Origin: Tachypleus tridentatus
Taxonomy: Eukaryota > Arthropoda > Merostomata > Xiphosura > Limulidae
Direction of reading: 5' to 3'
Assembly: GCF_004210375.1 (NCBI RefSeq)
Contig: NC_134833.1
Span: 45,130,782 to 45,194,781, forward strand
Length of the DNA: 64,000 nucleotides
In this document: positions 26,621 to 40,500 of the stretch, in pieces
Numbering within the stretch: the stretch's first letter is position 1
Layout of the letters: each line of letters begins with the position of its first letter
Notes under the pieces: generated by a model
Databases searched by the model: none
What the model saw: the letters and a program-made list of their open reading frames with translations, nothing else
Told to the model about the DNA's origin: nothing
Made by a program: the position numbers and the translations under genes

Positions 26621-26877
26621 ATAAGACAGAATGTAGCATTGTCATTGGGATGCCTGTTTACAATGTCATAACAATTTGGAAAATTGAGGCAAAATGTCAG
26701 TATTATTTATTAGTTAATTCTGAAATACAGTATGTTAAAGGTGGATGTAACAAGTGCATATTACTTTAAGTCCCAGTTTTAATGAGTATTTATGTCGTAA
26801 TGATTTTTCGTTGTATTGTTTTTAATGGTAACTATATGTTTTACACAAGTATCGTTTTATATTTTTAAATCATAATG

Positions 26878-27750
26878 TATCGAAACCTTCTGGTATCAAG
26901 AATGTTGTCCACTGCAAACCTACAGAATGATTTATTTAAAGAAATAACAATATATTAAAACCACCTGGTTCCAAGCACATTGTCAAGTATAAATCTACGA
27001 GATGAATGCATTTTAAGAAATAATTTGTTGAAACCATATAATTTCAAGAAAACTGTGCAGTGTAAAGTTACAGAATGGACATATTTAAGGAAATATCAAT
27101 CCACTGAAACCATTTGCTTCCAAGTATACTGTCCACTGTAAATCTACTAGATGAATGTATTTAAAATAAATAACAAACTACCAAAACCACTTGCTTCCAA
27201 TAATATTGTTTAGTGTAAATTTAGATGATCTTTTCTGTTTATGCTTTGCATTTCTTGCATAACTACTTGAGAACGGACTGCAATAATCTCCATAATTTCG
27301 AAATAACAGACTAGAGAAGGAAGGTAGCTGCTTCCAAGGAAATTATCCACTGCCCACTGTAAAATTTTGGGCTACTCATAATGAACGAATATTAAGATTG
27401 ACCGTCAGAATGAAACGCCCACGGCTGAAAGTGTGATCGTGTTTAGTTCGAGATTAGACCCCAATATCCCGTATGTTCCGAGGCGAGCTCCCTAACCATT
27501 ATACGTTACTATTGCAACTTACATGATAAATGTTTCAGAAAAAATAAGAATCCGTCGAAACTGCCTGCTTCAAAGAAAATTATCCACAGTAAAAACTCAC
27601 AAGATAAATGTAATGTCAAAATAAGAATTTATTGAAACCACCTATTTCTAAGAATATTGTCCACTGTAAACTCACAAAAATGAATCTGTTCAAATAAATA
27701 CGAAACTGTCGAAAACAACTGTTTTAAGAACATTAATCACCCTAATCTTA
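26878..27750. repeat. old minisatellite, unit about 80-85 bp
   Basis: Repeats of a unit containing GAAACCACTTGCTTCCAAGA, then TTGTCCACTGTAAATCTACA, AGATGAATGTATTTAAA and GAAATAACAA. About nine diverged units can be followed, e.g. at 26881, 26960, 27035, 27108, 27184, 27555, 27635. A diverged SINE-A (27365-27510) interrupts it. Confidence 0.7.
27365..27510 (-). mobile_element. partial, diverged SINE-A copy
   Basis: TTGGGCTACTC, GACCGTCAGAATGAAACGCC and CACGGCTGAAAGTGTGATCG are diverged SINE-A body on the minus strand, ending near AGCTCCCTAACCATTATAC (tRNA-like head). It interrupts an old minisatellite. Confidence 0.6.
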
Positions 27751-27754
27751 CTTG

Positions 27755-28524
27755 TGTTTTGTAACTCTACATATTATTGCATGCATAGAATAATTTTAAG
27801 CATGTAGTACATTACATACACTATGAAATATTGAACTGAAATTTCAGCTAATTGTTTGAATCCTATAAGACTGACAGCTAAAATGAATCGTTCGTAGTGA
27901 AAAATGGAAAGTCGTAATAATGAAATAATTACAGTTAGTGTTCGCGATAAACGACCTACATTTATTTGGTGTGATTATTTATTATCGCTTAACTTTCATT
28001 TATTGCTTTGAAACTATATACTTAAAAATGCATAATTTTATTTCTTGAGACGTAAAAGTATACCTGTCTTCTAAAGATCAAACAAATTTTAATAATTTGC
28101 TTAGTTGTAGGTAATTAGATATTTACATTTAAACTGTTACACTGGAAAGCTCTGCAAATAGATATATTGTTACAATGTTCCACTTTTACACTACATATAT
28201 TTTTATTGCTCATTTAAGAAGAGAAATGCAAACTTATTTGTAATTTAAAAAGACAGAATTATTTACCAATGATTAGCCAAGTATTACTCTAAGCATGATT
28301 TATATTTTGGTTCTATTGCACGTCAGCTAACAATGATCTGGCTGTTTTACTACTACTACATATATCATCGTACCAGATGGGCTGAGCGCACAGTAACTGT
28401 GTTTGTGCAAAATTAGCAGCAACTCTGTAAAACTTTAATCTGCATATACTTATAGTAAAACGTATGCTCTAACGTTTGCTTGGCACTAGCTAGGTACCAG
28501 ATTCATTACCATTAAGAAGAAATA
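27755..28524. promoter_or_regulatory. region immediately upstream of the lachesin-like start codon
   Basis: This stretch must hold 5' UTR, an upstream-exon splice acceptor or the promoter, unless the first coding exon is preceded by a distant UTR exon. I see no convincing TATA box with initiator. The position is by inference only. Confidence 0.3.
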
Positions 28525-28579
28525 ATGTCTCTTACGACAACAACGTTTTTAATCCTTCGAGCTTTACTCTATTACTCAG
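28525..28579 (+). CDS. Lac: lachesin-like exon 1: start codon and signal peptide
   Basis: The ATG at 28525 opens 18 codons (MSLTTTTFLILRALLYYS) plus one base, then a CAG|GTGGGA donor at 28580. The leftover G joins TG of exon 2 to make Val19, giving a hydrophobic core (FLILRALLYYSVYA) and an AXA-type cleavage site before QQ. The matching phase and the completed signal peptide support this first exon although it lies 6.7 kb from exon 2. Without splicing the frame would run into a stop about 11 codons later. The ATG context (AATAATGT) is not a strong initiation context. Further untranslated exons upstream cannot be excluded. Confidence 0.65.
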
Positions 28580-31500
28580 GTGGGATTTTTTTTTATCTAA
28601 AAACTGTATAATACACATTTAAATGTATGTACCAGCTGCAGGCTAAAATCTTATTCATGTGCTCTTTTAACAATGTTAGAACTGTTATACGCCGAATAGA
28701 TTTCTGAGAGTTTGATTACATTATTTCATAGAGGTTTGATGTCTATGTATTGTTTCAAATTAATTGTTTCTTGTTGACATCGTTTCATTCAAACTTTAGT
28801 AAAAACTTATTTTTGTGGAAATTATTAATTCTGACTAGGGGTAAAAACAAAGTAATTTCTCAGATTTAAATAACAAATAATAATTATCTCCTTTAAACAC
28901 ACAGTAGCGCTACAACATATTATAAAAAAAAAAAGACACGTTTGACACATCATTGCTACTTGTTATGTAACGATAGAATAAAGCTAAGGGTCCAATTAGA
29001 ATATTACATGTAAAACTACAATACCTCTCAAATTCTCTGTCGAAAACGTGGATGGAAATATTGTATAAATTCTGCGCAGTTTTATGTGTTCCAAATAAAA
29101 TATTTTCGATTATTACAAACATTTTCAATATACATTGTAGCTCATACTTTAATTAGACGTACATTTTGTTTTACTAAAGGTGAAATATTTGAGAGTTTGG
29201 GAAACTTTCTTATTTGCTTCAAAATGTAGCACTTAGTAACGAACTAAATAAAAAACTTATGACTTGCACATATTTTACTTGAAAACTGCTTTTCGACTAA
29301 AATTTGGTACTTAAAATAAGTAAAATACGTACAGTAATACAATTCTCATTTGATACAACAACATAAGCATAAACTTGGTGTTCGATACCCGCTGTGAGTA
29401 CAACATAGATATTCAATAGGACAACACAAGCCCAAACATGGGTTTCGATATCCGCTGTCAGCGCAGCACAGGTAGCCCATAGTGTAGTTCTTTTATTATT
29501 AACAAACAAACAACAAAACGTAGTATTTGAACAATATTTCTCTTTAGCTATTTCTTATTAAGTTACACAAAACATGTAACAGAGATTATACCAAACTCTA
29601 GTAACTATTTTGTTGTTTTTTTTTTTAAATAGGTTACGTCTCAGTTCAAATATTCTTATAACAGTTGTAGGAAAATGCCTGTGTCATTAAAAGAGCCACT
29701 GTTCATAACTCAGGAATATTTTATATGCATGTGCTTTCGATACAAGGGATATAAATCCAATAAAAAAGTTTTTGTTATTATAGAATTTTGTTTCTTTACA
29801 ATTTCATATACCGATTATGTGTTATTTGTCTAAACATTTTCTTACAAAGATCAAATGAAGATTGCATCATTTCATGTTTTATGTTAATTTCTTTTAACTA
29901 GAAACCTCAAATTTATTCTTGTAAACAACAAATGCATTCTTTTTTAATAGTTTTACAACCTTACAAATGCTTTACTAAAAACAAGTTGGCTATATAAGTG
30001 TTTTAAGATTATATTGGTACTTCTGTTACACGCTTGTGACTCTTAGGTTCACCTCGATTCAGCTTAAACTCAGCACACAATTCTGTAACAGAAAAATATA
30101 CATATTATGAAGTAAAAGCAGGTATTTCAGTTTTGGTTATTTTACTATTACCACAGAGATTGAGGTTAATATTAAGTACCTATGGTATGTATGTTTAACG
30201 TAAGACTAGAGTAGAAGTTAGGATGAAATTTAAGCGATTGCAGAGTGGTAAAAAGGGGATTACTTCGTTTTCCCCAGAGGGCAGTTTAGTAGAAGATGAT
30301 TAGCATCATATAATTTCATCATAAACATTATAAAGGTAACTTCAATATATTAACTGTTGAACGAGATAGTTATTTCACTGACTGTTTGTACGTGTTTTGA
30401 GCCTAATGATAAAAAGTTTCTAGCAAAACATTTGATCTTTGCATATTATTTCATTAGATTGGGTCGTCCCAGCTATTATATTTATTGTATTTGCGTATCT
30501 TTTTCGCATTACAATTAGAAAAGATCTTGACAAAACATCTGATAGTTGCATATTAATTCATTAGATTTATAGTTTTTGCTCTTACAACTATTATATTGTA
30601 TGACGTATTTTTCAACTATTCGTCTTGAGAAGAGCATTTATCGAATTTTCCAAATAATCTGTACAAAATACTAAATGTGCATAATTGTCATTTTATATAT
30701 TTAATTGTATTAAATGTATTTTATCAAGTCAGATGGAATTTATATAGGATAAGTTACTAACACATTTAACATGCAGTAGTATATGAATATGACTTTCACT
30801 TCTATATTTAATTTGCATGACGTAAATTTTGCATTTCCTGATGCTTTACATGTAAAACAGTTTTCTGTAATTCTTTAGTTTTTATTTCTATAGTTAGTAT
30901 ATTGTATAGCAATCTTTTACATCAATTTGTCATGAAAAGGGTGCTTATTCAAATATCTACGATAATTTACGTTTATTGTTTATCTATATAATTTTACTTG
31001 CTTCACTAAAGTTTAGTTTTGAAATGATTTATGCAAATAACTATTACCATGTTTAACCGTTACTACTGTACAAAAGTATATTCTTCCTTCTGCAGAAATG
31101 TTCACAAATCTCTGTCTAAAGCATATTTCTTGCTGGTTTGGAACTTTTGACATAAAGCTGACTAAAACTAATTATACATAGGCATTCTTTCCACTTCTGT
31201 CTGAGGGTCATTAACTTTGGACGTAAATGATATGAACAATCTCCAAACTGTGTGAACACTTTAACACAATTGAATAAACATAGTAAACATAGTTCGTAGA
31301 TTATTTCGACAATTTACTTTACATAACAATACAAAAATATGCATACATATTACTTTTGATAAATCATAGACAAAGGCTGCCTTTTTATACCTCGAAGATT
31401 TGATAATTTATGTTTTAGCATGCGGTATTGTCAAGTCTGTGATTTTTAATTACATATGTTAATAACATATAAGGCTATAATAAAATGCATCGTTTTTAAG

Positions 31501-34500
31501 CGATGGGGGATCATTTGAAAATCTTAAGAATTAATGTCCGAAATTCCAGCATGAGCCAGATAGTCAAATAAGTTATAGATTTCAGCCCCATGTTATGTTT
31601 TTAGAGTTTCTAAGTTAAAAACTGCTATGATTACATTAAGTTGAATTACTTATATTTCTTTTACAGTGATTAATTTTGTTTTTCTATTCACGTGATAGAA
31701 CAAGTACACAGTTTTTCCCATATTAGTGTGCATAATACTGGTTTGTGACTGTGATTTTACATAAATATATTGACGATATTTGCTTAATAAATATTGGGCT
31801 ATGATGAAGTGTGAGTTTGATAATAGAAAATATAAATGTTCATATATATTTGTTAGTGTGATTTTTTTATAGCAAAACCACATAGGGCTATCTGCTGAGT
31901 CTACTAAATGGTATCAAACCCCTGATTTTAGCATTGTAGCAGGGAACAAATTTGTTAGAAACTGATATTCATAAGGTATAAGTTATCATAAAAGAAAAAG
32001 CAAGACACATAATTATCTAACATATGATTTTCAGTCTGAAAATATATCATTAAGTTACTTTGTTAGTCAATTATCAATCTAATTCGAGTAAAACCTATAT
32101 TTTCCGAATATTTGTAGATCGACTATGTCTGAACCTTTGACTAATTACTTTATGGATACAGCTTAATTTCACTGAGTGATGAGTGTAAAAATGTTTTGTT
32201 GTAAAGTGTGATAAATTCAGCATCTGACGGATTCACTATTACATATTCATTAGAATATCGATGTTTGTTTCAGTTAAATATATATTTTGAAATGCATATA
32301 AAACTAATACTGTTAAATGTTTATTGCGAAATTCCCGCCTATCCACTAAATTTGTAGGGTATTCTGGAGTGTAAGAATTAACAGTGTGTGTATACATATA
32401 TATAAATATATGCATGTAAATACATATTTCCAGGTGAAATTTATAGAACCTCGTATAACGTTTATACATTGATTTGCTACAGAAGGTGTATTACAAACCT
32501 CAGAAGCTACATCTATGATTAACACTTAATTATTGGGAAACCACAGATATTTGACCAGGAACGTTTATAGATTTCGAACATTACAAGCCGTTTAACTTTA
32601 ACAGATTAACTTCGGATGTTAGTATTTACGCCAACCCACTGTATAACCTTAGCTGTAAAAAACTCGCGTGTGATCAGTGAAGAGCTAGCTAGTGCCCCGT
32701 TAAACAAAGTGTACCTATATCAATTGAGAATTAATTCGCTCATCGTAACAAACGATAAAATACTCAGTTACAGACTAGATAAAAGTATTGTTTGTAAAAC
32801 CTTTTCATATAAATCATTATTTGTAATTCCTCTGTGTAATAACCATTATTATAAATTGTATTATCGTTTGTATATTAAAATATGTTTGTATTAAGAAAGA
32901 AGACTGCGTGTTTTAATCTTGTTAGCAAATATAAATTTGACACATGTTGACGTTTAATTAACGTCTAAATCCAAATCACATTTTAACTCAGTTTCAGGCG
33001 ATTTGAACTCGTAATATGCAACAAGAAAATTAAACCATCATGCACAATTTTCTCGTTTATAAATTATATCAGTATCTTACATATTGAGCTCATATGAACA
33101 AGTAATAGCATTGGCTTAAAGTTGAAACATACGAAAGCTGCATGACAAGTTGTGATTCATGTACAAGTCCTATCTTTGTGCTGTAAAGTAATTGAGAAGA
33201 CGTCTCCCAGAAGACTTTCGAAATGTTATCTTTTACAAGCAACTGCAGCACATTCCAGGTTTCTCATCAGAATGATGAAATTAACGAACCAAACCTTAAT
33301 ACATAAACGCTACTGCCTGATATGGTGGAATTATAGGTCTATTCACCAAATACTTTTCTCTTTGCAATGATAATTGCATCCCTTCCTTACTTATGATGAC
33401 ATCGGCCATATTTTCTTCCTTTCACAATTTTAAAAATCTATAAGCTTTTAACGTAATTTAATTGATAAGAAATCGACGTGAAACATATCCATAAAAACTC
33501 ATATTACAAATTGAATAGTATAACAAAAACATAGCAGTTCTGTTTAAAAGATGAGGTATCCGTTTCATAAGTTGAGGCAAATAAGCCTTTATCATCTACA
33601 CATCTCTTGCTCGAACTTCTTTCTTAAGGATAAGAGTTGGTTAATGTTTATGTACATAAACATCTCTTGAAACACTTCTCGAAACGGTAAAGGTATTTTT
33701 GAGTAATATTTAATTTCCCTATATTATGTTTTTGTTGTTGTAAGTGACTGTTAGTGAAGAGTATCATACTTTGTACATAACATATTGGTGGTTGGTTTGT
33801 TAAGTCTTACCTATTTTATTTTTAGTGGAAGTGATTAGTTTTCGGAGAGTCAAGATCACAGTAAAGTCACGAAAAAAATTCTTTTGTATTAACATGGAGA
33901 CTAATCTTTCACACTATTTTTGCTCTATAAGCAGTAAAAAATTATCATATTTTGAGGAAACCTTGTGGACTTACGTAATATATTATTTTTCTTTGTCTAG
34001 CTAATATTTGTCTAAGTCCATTGAAAACAATGGATATACGGACACATTTTCTTCTTTTTGAGAGTCAAATGTGATCGATATTACGTATCTGTGGTACGCA
34101 CTCTACTGAGCGGCATTCTAGTCTCTAAACTGCTCTTACACAGGTAATAAATTAACGAGTGTAAATTAATTAAAATAAGGAAAATATCTGTACTGATACA
34201 AGTATTGAAATAATATTTTATGTTTAAGTAGCAACGTGTAATTCTTTTAAATCAACAGTTCAAAACATGTTTAATCTCATGCACTTTTGAAATAATGGAG
34301 TCTATTTACACTGAAACTGTATCACAGAATTTACTGTTGTGTTTGTAAATGGCAGACTGATTGTATAAATATTCCCTTTTTTATGGAATAATGGTGTTAA
34401 AAAGTTAAATATTCAAATAGAATCATAACATACATGAAATTATTTTATTGTCAGAAATTAAACAATCTAAAGTGGCTCTCTATAATTATATTATTTTATA

Positions 34501-37500
34501 TACATTTTTCGATGCACACAACAACATCTTTTCCGCATAAAATGTAAACGCCCGCGATTTACTTCTGTTAGATCCAACAGGACTGGCATGGCCAGGTGGT
34601 TAAGGCGCTTCGAGGGTTGCGGGTTTGAATCTCCATCACTCCAAACATGTTTGCCCTTACAACTGTGGGGGCGCTATAATGTGACGACCAATCCCACTTT
34701 TCATTTGTAAAAGAGTTGGCTATGGATGATGATGATTAGCTGCCTTCCATCTTGTCTTACATTGCTAAATTAGGGACGTCCAGTACAAATACCCCTCGTG
34801 TAGCTTTGCTCAAAATTCATAAATAAACAAACAAGACCCAACATTTTCATATATTCTATGTATTTGATTACAATAATACATAAATATTAACAGTAACAGT
34901 GACCTTTGGTCTTTGATCTTGTCAGTACTCCTTTTTGTTAATGAAGCAGGAAGGTTGGTAATGATTAGCTAATTAAACTACTCAAAAAAATTTATAAATG
35001 GTTTTCTGCTACTGCCATATACTCAGAAGTATATTTTAGGACAATATGGGTTCTACTTAACATTTACATCATTCGATGTTTTGTTTACATATTACGAAAT
35101 GTGTTTACTTCAGTTAAAGGACGCAATTGACGTATTCCAATTTGTGTCAAAATACTTGATATAATAAATATTAATAGCATTTATTTTGAATTTGAATTAG
35201 TTGGTTTGAATGATAGTCAGGATGCTACTTGTTTATATAACGAAATATTTCATAAGTTCATTCATTTCTATTTAGTGTATGCGCAACAGAATCCAACCAT
35301 ATCCTTCATCACCAAGGAAATTGTGGTGAACATCGGTGATGACGTTGATCTCGAATGTTCTGTTGAATATGCATCACAGTATCCGGTCTGTAAACCTAAT
35401 TCTGTTCACTTTTTTATGTGTAATGTTCAAGTTATTCGCATTATAAAGTGTTTATTTAAGGTATTTATAGTTTCTGTCTCGAATTCATATATTTTAATCT
35501 AAATTCTGGAATATTTTGTTGAAATAAATTTTACTTCATTTTTGTACTGCTAAATCACAGAGTAGATTATATAACTTAGTTAACATAATTTAGCTGTATG
35601 TAATGTTTTCTAAGAGTTTCTTTGAAAATTAAGTAAAGAGCTTTGGATCGATGGCAGTTTTCAACAAATTACGGTTAATCCAGTTTAGAGTCACATAATA
35701 TTAATGTATTAAGTTTATTTCTATCTTAGACTTGTATTATAATGAATTTTACTATTTGAGAAACGTTTTTGTTATCCTGCATTTAATTACTTGTCGAAAG
35801 ATGTCTGCCTGATCATCACGCCTGTTAGTTTGCATAAAGTTTCTGTCACTCTTAATGTTTTCAAATAATTAAATTATTGACTTTTTTACTTAAAATGTCT
35901 AATTAGAGCAATCTGCCTGTTTACAATAATTATACGAGCTTGCTCAAGTCACCTTTAAAACAATTTGGTGCAAAATAACAGAAACAAATACAATTCTATT
36001 TAAATCATAGAAGTACTGAAAATTTTGATTTTCAGGTTCAAGAAGGAAGAGGCCATACTTTTCTTGTATGCCTTTTATCATAACATTTATAAAAAAGAAG
36101 TATTGATTCTCACTACTATTATACTCCTAATTCACTCCAGTTAATAGGGGTGGGACAGAAGATAAATCACTTCAACAATTATGAAATGATATAATAATCT
36201 GTTGGAAAAAAGTAGCAAAAAGTCTGCAAATATACAATAAAGTTTGAATATATTCTTCAGATCTCAGTTACCAGTTATTTTCAGGTTACAACTTACAGTG
36301 TCATTTTATTAGCAAATGATTTACTACAATCGTGAGCACTGCAGAAAAATATAAAACATATTTCTACATTATGTCTACTGATTATGTGAGAAAACTGTTC
36401 AAGAAAGTTTCACTTCTAACATTGTCTTAACAAAATGCTTTCTACATTGATATCATTATCAATATCACATTTAGATGGGCACAGTATTGTTATATATTTT
36501 CCCTTACTAAGTGCTTCCTACATTGATATCCTTATCAATATCACATTCAGGTGGACACATTATTGTTTTGTTTTTTCCTTACAATGTTCTTGGTAGATAA
36601 AAACAGAACAAGACTATGTCCATCTGAATGTGATACGCATAAGGATATCAATGTAGGAAGAACTTTGTAAGGAAAAAATAGACAATACTACGATCATCTT
36701 TTCTTCATTGTATGTAGCAAAAACTGTGCAACATTAACCAAAGATGATAATTAATCACCAAGTTTGGTAGTCCGATAAATAACACAAATATTGCTTTTAA
36801 AATTCGAGTTCTTTTTAATTATATGTCATGTATTGACATAACATTTCACGTAATTTTATTATCTTTCTAATGAAGACATTGAATATTTCATAGAAATTTA
36901 TTATGGTAGTGTACAAATTATATATATATATGATGATAGGGTAGCAGGTTTATATATATAATATATATATATATATAGGGTAATGTACTATGTTTACAAA
37001 GGCTTTGGTAGGGTACTGGGTTTTCATATGCTGTGATTTGGTACAAGGTTTACGTGTATTATGACATGTTCACCTTCCCAAAGGCCAATACAATATTGTT
37101 AGAAATAAAGAAAGAAACTTATAACAAAGTTGTAATGAACTGATTCAGGTTAATATGCTACTATAGTAACCATTTCAAAATGTAGTGCTATTTTCAAAAT
37201 ATTCAAACTATGCCACACTTGATATAGCTTTTTTAAGAATAGTTCAAACATTTATTAATTGTATAGCTTTTAATAATGTTTCTTTATTTAAACCTAACTA
37301 TTTTTTTTCAATACAGATGATTCTTCTGTTAGATTAGATCTTCAACCTTGACTATAAAACTATTTTTTATAATTCTGGGGGCAAGCTGTATTATTAACAT
37401 AGAAATTAAGAAAGATAACTCAATTATCAACTTTCAAGAAAACTTTCTTACATCAAGATTTCTGGAAGATGTCTTTACATGTAACTCATACATGACGAAG

Positions 37501-40500
37501 TCCAATGTTGTGCAATGAAATCCATTGGTTTAATTTATCATATTATTAAATATTAATGAACAATAAAAATAATAAGAGAGTCCTATTTTTAAACATATTC
37601 CCACATATCACATAACCTATCGCGCTTATAAAATAATAATATACTTTAATATATATGTAAAAAACGGCTCGTTTGGGTTGAGAAAATTTTTATGTTGAGG
37701 AGTGAACAACGTTTCGACCTTCTTCCGTTATCGTCAGGTTCACTACTGAGTGTTGGAATGTAGAGGGCGGGTTTAGATGTTTGAATATATAATTTTATAT
37801 TATTTATTTTTATTATTACTATTTATGATATTATTTTTTAATATAGGTATAAAGATGTTCCTTTGTATTGGTTTATTTTGGGCTTAAGTTGTTGTATAAG
37901 TAAGGCTTCTTTAATTTTGCGTTTGTTTATGTTTGTTTCGTTATTTAGTATATGAGTGTTTTCTACGGTTATGTTGTGTTTATTTGACTTGCAGTGTTCG
38001 AAAACGTGTGAAGGTAACTTTTTATGTTCCTTGAGTCTGGTTTCCATTTTTCTACTTGTTTCTCCAATACAGAAGTCGTGGCAGTTATCACATTGTATTT
38101 TATAAATAATGTTGGTGTGATGTTTGTCAGTGTAGTTTTTGCATAGTATAGACCTCAGTTTTGTGCCTGGTTTTTGAATAAATTTGTTATTAACTGGAAT
38201 GTCATATTTTATTACTAGTTTTTGCCAAATGTTGGTTATTTTTCTGCTGATGTCGGGAATATATGGTATGCAGCAGTATATGGTTTCGTGATATTTTGAT
38301 TCGTGAGATATATTTACTTTTGTTGGTTGATTTTGCTTTCTGTCTAGGTGTGTGCGTATAATGTTTTCTACGGTTTGCGGAGGAAACTTATTGATGTTGA
38401 TGAAGTATTGTTTTATTTTGTCTAATTCATCATTAATTTTATCTGGTGAGAAGAGTTTTATGGTTGTGTTTATTTGGTTTCTTAGTATGTTGAGTTTTTG
38501 TTTTGTTTCATATGCTGAGTCCCAAGGAATGTATAGTCTAGTATGGGTGATTTTTCGGTGGATTTCTGTTTTAAATTGTGTATCAGTTCTTGTAATTTTG
38601 AGGTTAAGAAATGATATTTGATTGCTTCCCTCTTGTTCACATGCGAAGTTAATGTTGGGATGTATAGCGTTAATGTGATTAAAAAAATTAAGTGTGTGTT
38701 CTGTAGATGTGAATCCCGCAATCCGCCGTCTACATATCTGTACCAGAATAGTGGTGGATGTAATGCTGTGTTGATTGCTTGTGTTTCAACTTGTGTCATA
38801 AAAATATTGGCTAGAATTGGTGATACTGGGTTGCCCATGCTTAGGCCATTTGTTTGTATATAGTTTTGGTTGTTGAACATGAAGTTTGTCTTCATCGTGG
38901 TGAATTCTATGAGGATTGCTAATTGATTACTGGGAATGTCTACAGATGGGTTAGGGTCTCGGATATAGAGTTCTAAGGCTACATTGCAGGCTTTAGCGGT
39001 TGGAACTTCTGTAAAGACGGATATAACATTGAAACTGGCCATTAAGGCTTTATGATTAAGTTGATTAAGATTAGGCTTGAAATTAAAAGAGTCTTTGATG
39101 AATGAGCTGGCTGATGTTACATATTTGGAGAATGCCCATGCTATGTATTTACCAAGATTGTAATTAAACGATTCATATGTGGACATTATTAGTCGTAATG
39201 GACAATCTGGTTTATGAGGTTTGGGGATGCCGTATATTTGTAGTGTGCGTGAGTCAGTTTTGCGTAGGTAGGAATAAAGTGTTTGTGAAATTGTGTTGGC
39301 TTTTTCATTTTTAGTGGTATTTTCTTTAGTTGCGTTTCGTGTGTCTTTGTTAGATTTGTGTGTATTGGTTTAAATGTGTTAGTGTCTGATAGGATGTTCT
39401 TCATTTGTTGGATGTATTCCTTCGTGTCCATTACGACTATAGCGTTTCCTTTATCTGCTTTTAGAATTTTAATGTTTTTGTCTTGTTTTAGGTTTTCAAT
39501 GGAATTAATGTCTCTTTTTGTAAGATTATTTTTTAACTTTCTGTTTTGTGAAATTATGTTGATGGTTTTGTGAGAAACTTCTTTGAAAAAATCGTTTAAG
39601 ATGTTGTTTTTAGGTGTTTCTGGAAAATATAAATTTTTAATTTTACCTTGGAAGTTTGTCTGTTGGATGTCAATAAAATTATCTAAGTTGTTTTCTTTCT
39701 GTTGGTTGTTTTCTTGTTTTTGTTTTCTGTGGAAAGTATCACAAGTCTCCTGACTAGATCTTCTAAACATGTTTTTATTTCTAAGGTTGAAATGTACCTA
39801 GGTGCTATTGCGAAGTTGAATTCTTTGTTAAGTAGATGTACCTCGTCTGTGTTTAATTGTGGGTCGGATCTGTTAATTATGAGGTTAGTCAACGGTTTGT
39901 CATGTTGATGTATTTTCTGTTGTTTGCATCTTAGTTTTTCTACTTTTTTGTTGTGGCAGATCTTTTTCTCTCTGTCATTCCTAGTGTTGATTTGGTTTAT
40001 GTTTTGTTGTATAAGTCCGTAAATCTCTGGTTTGATGCAGCATGCCAGTTGATGATCTAGGCTCATTTTTTGTTTTTGTAAGTCATGTAGTTCTTTGTAT
40101 TTCATGTTCAACATGGCTTTAAGTAGTTTTTCTGTAAATTTTGGATAATGTTTGTGTATGTATTAAAATTTTTTGATAGTTTTACCTTTACAAAATTAGG
40201 GGTTAGTTGTTCTTTTCTACATTGTTGAATGAAATAGATGTCATTTCTTCTATTGATAATTCTTTGGTTTAAATTTCTTAGTTTCTTAACGATCGTATGA
40301 GCGTGTACTGTTAATAGTGTTGTAAGGTATACTAGTTCAGACATAATGGTAACAGGTAAGTATAAAAAACACAAAGAAAACACAAAGACTTACACTTCTC
40401 GTACAATCGCCGTGATGAAATAATAATCAGTGATGTCGAGAAACCCCACTTGTAGAGAAATATATATGTAAAAACGGCTCGTTTGGGTTGAGAAAATGTT

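Larger units (their letters stand above)
28580..35275 (+). other. intron 1 of the lachesin-like gene
   Basis: A 6.7-kb GT-AG intron. It holds a SINE-B copy with a partial duplication (29335-29500), a SINE-C copy (31858-31950) and a SINE-A copy (34578-34833). The rest is AT-rich DNA in which I see no exon or repeat I can support. Confidence 0.65.

Noticed and set aside
35386..35502. Extension of the exon 2 reading frame beyond 35385
   Set aside because: It loses Ig similarity at once, while splicing to 42557 restores the VLW strand in frame.
38352..38863. Plus-strand frames of 89 and 81 codons
   Set aside because: Antisense shadows of the PLE reverse transcriptase.
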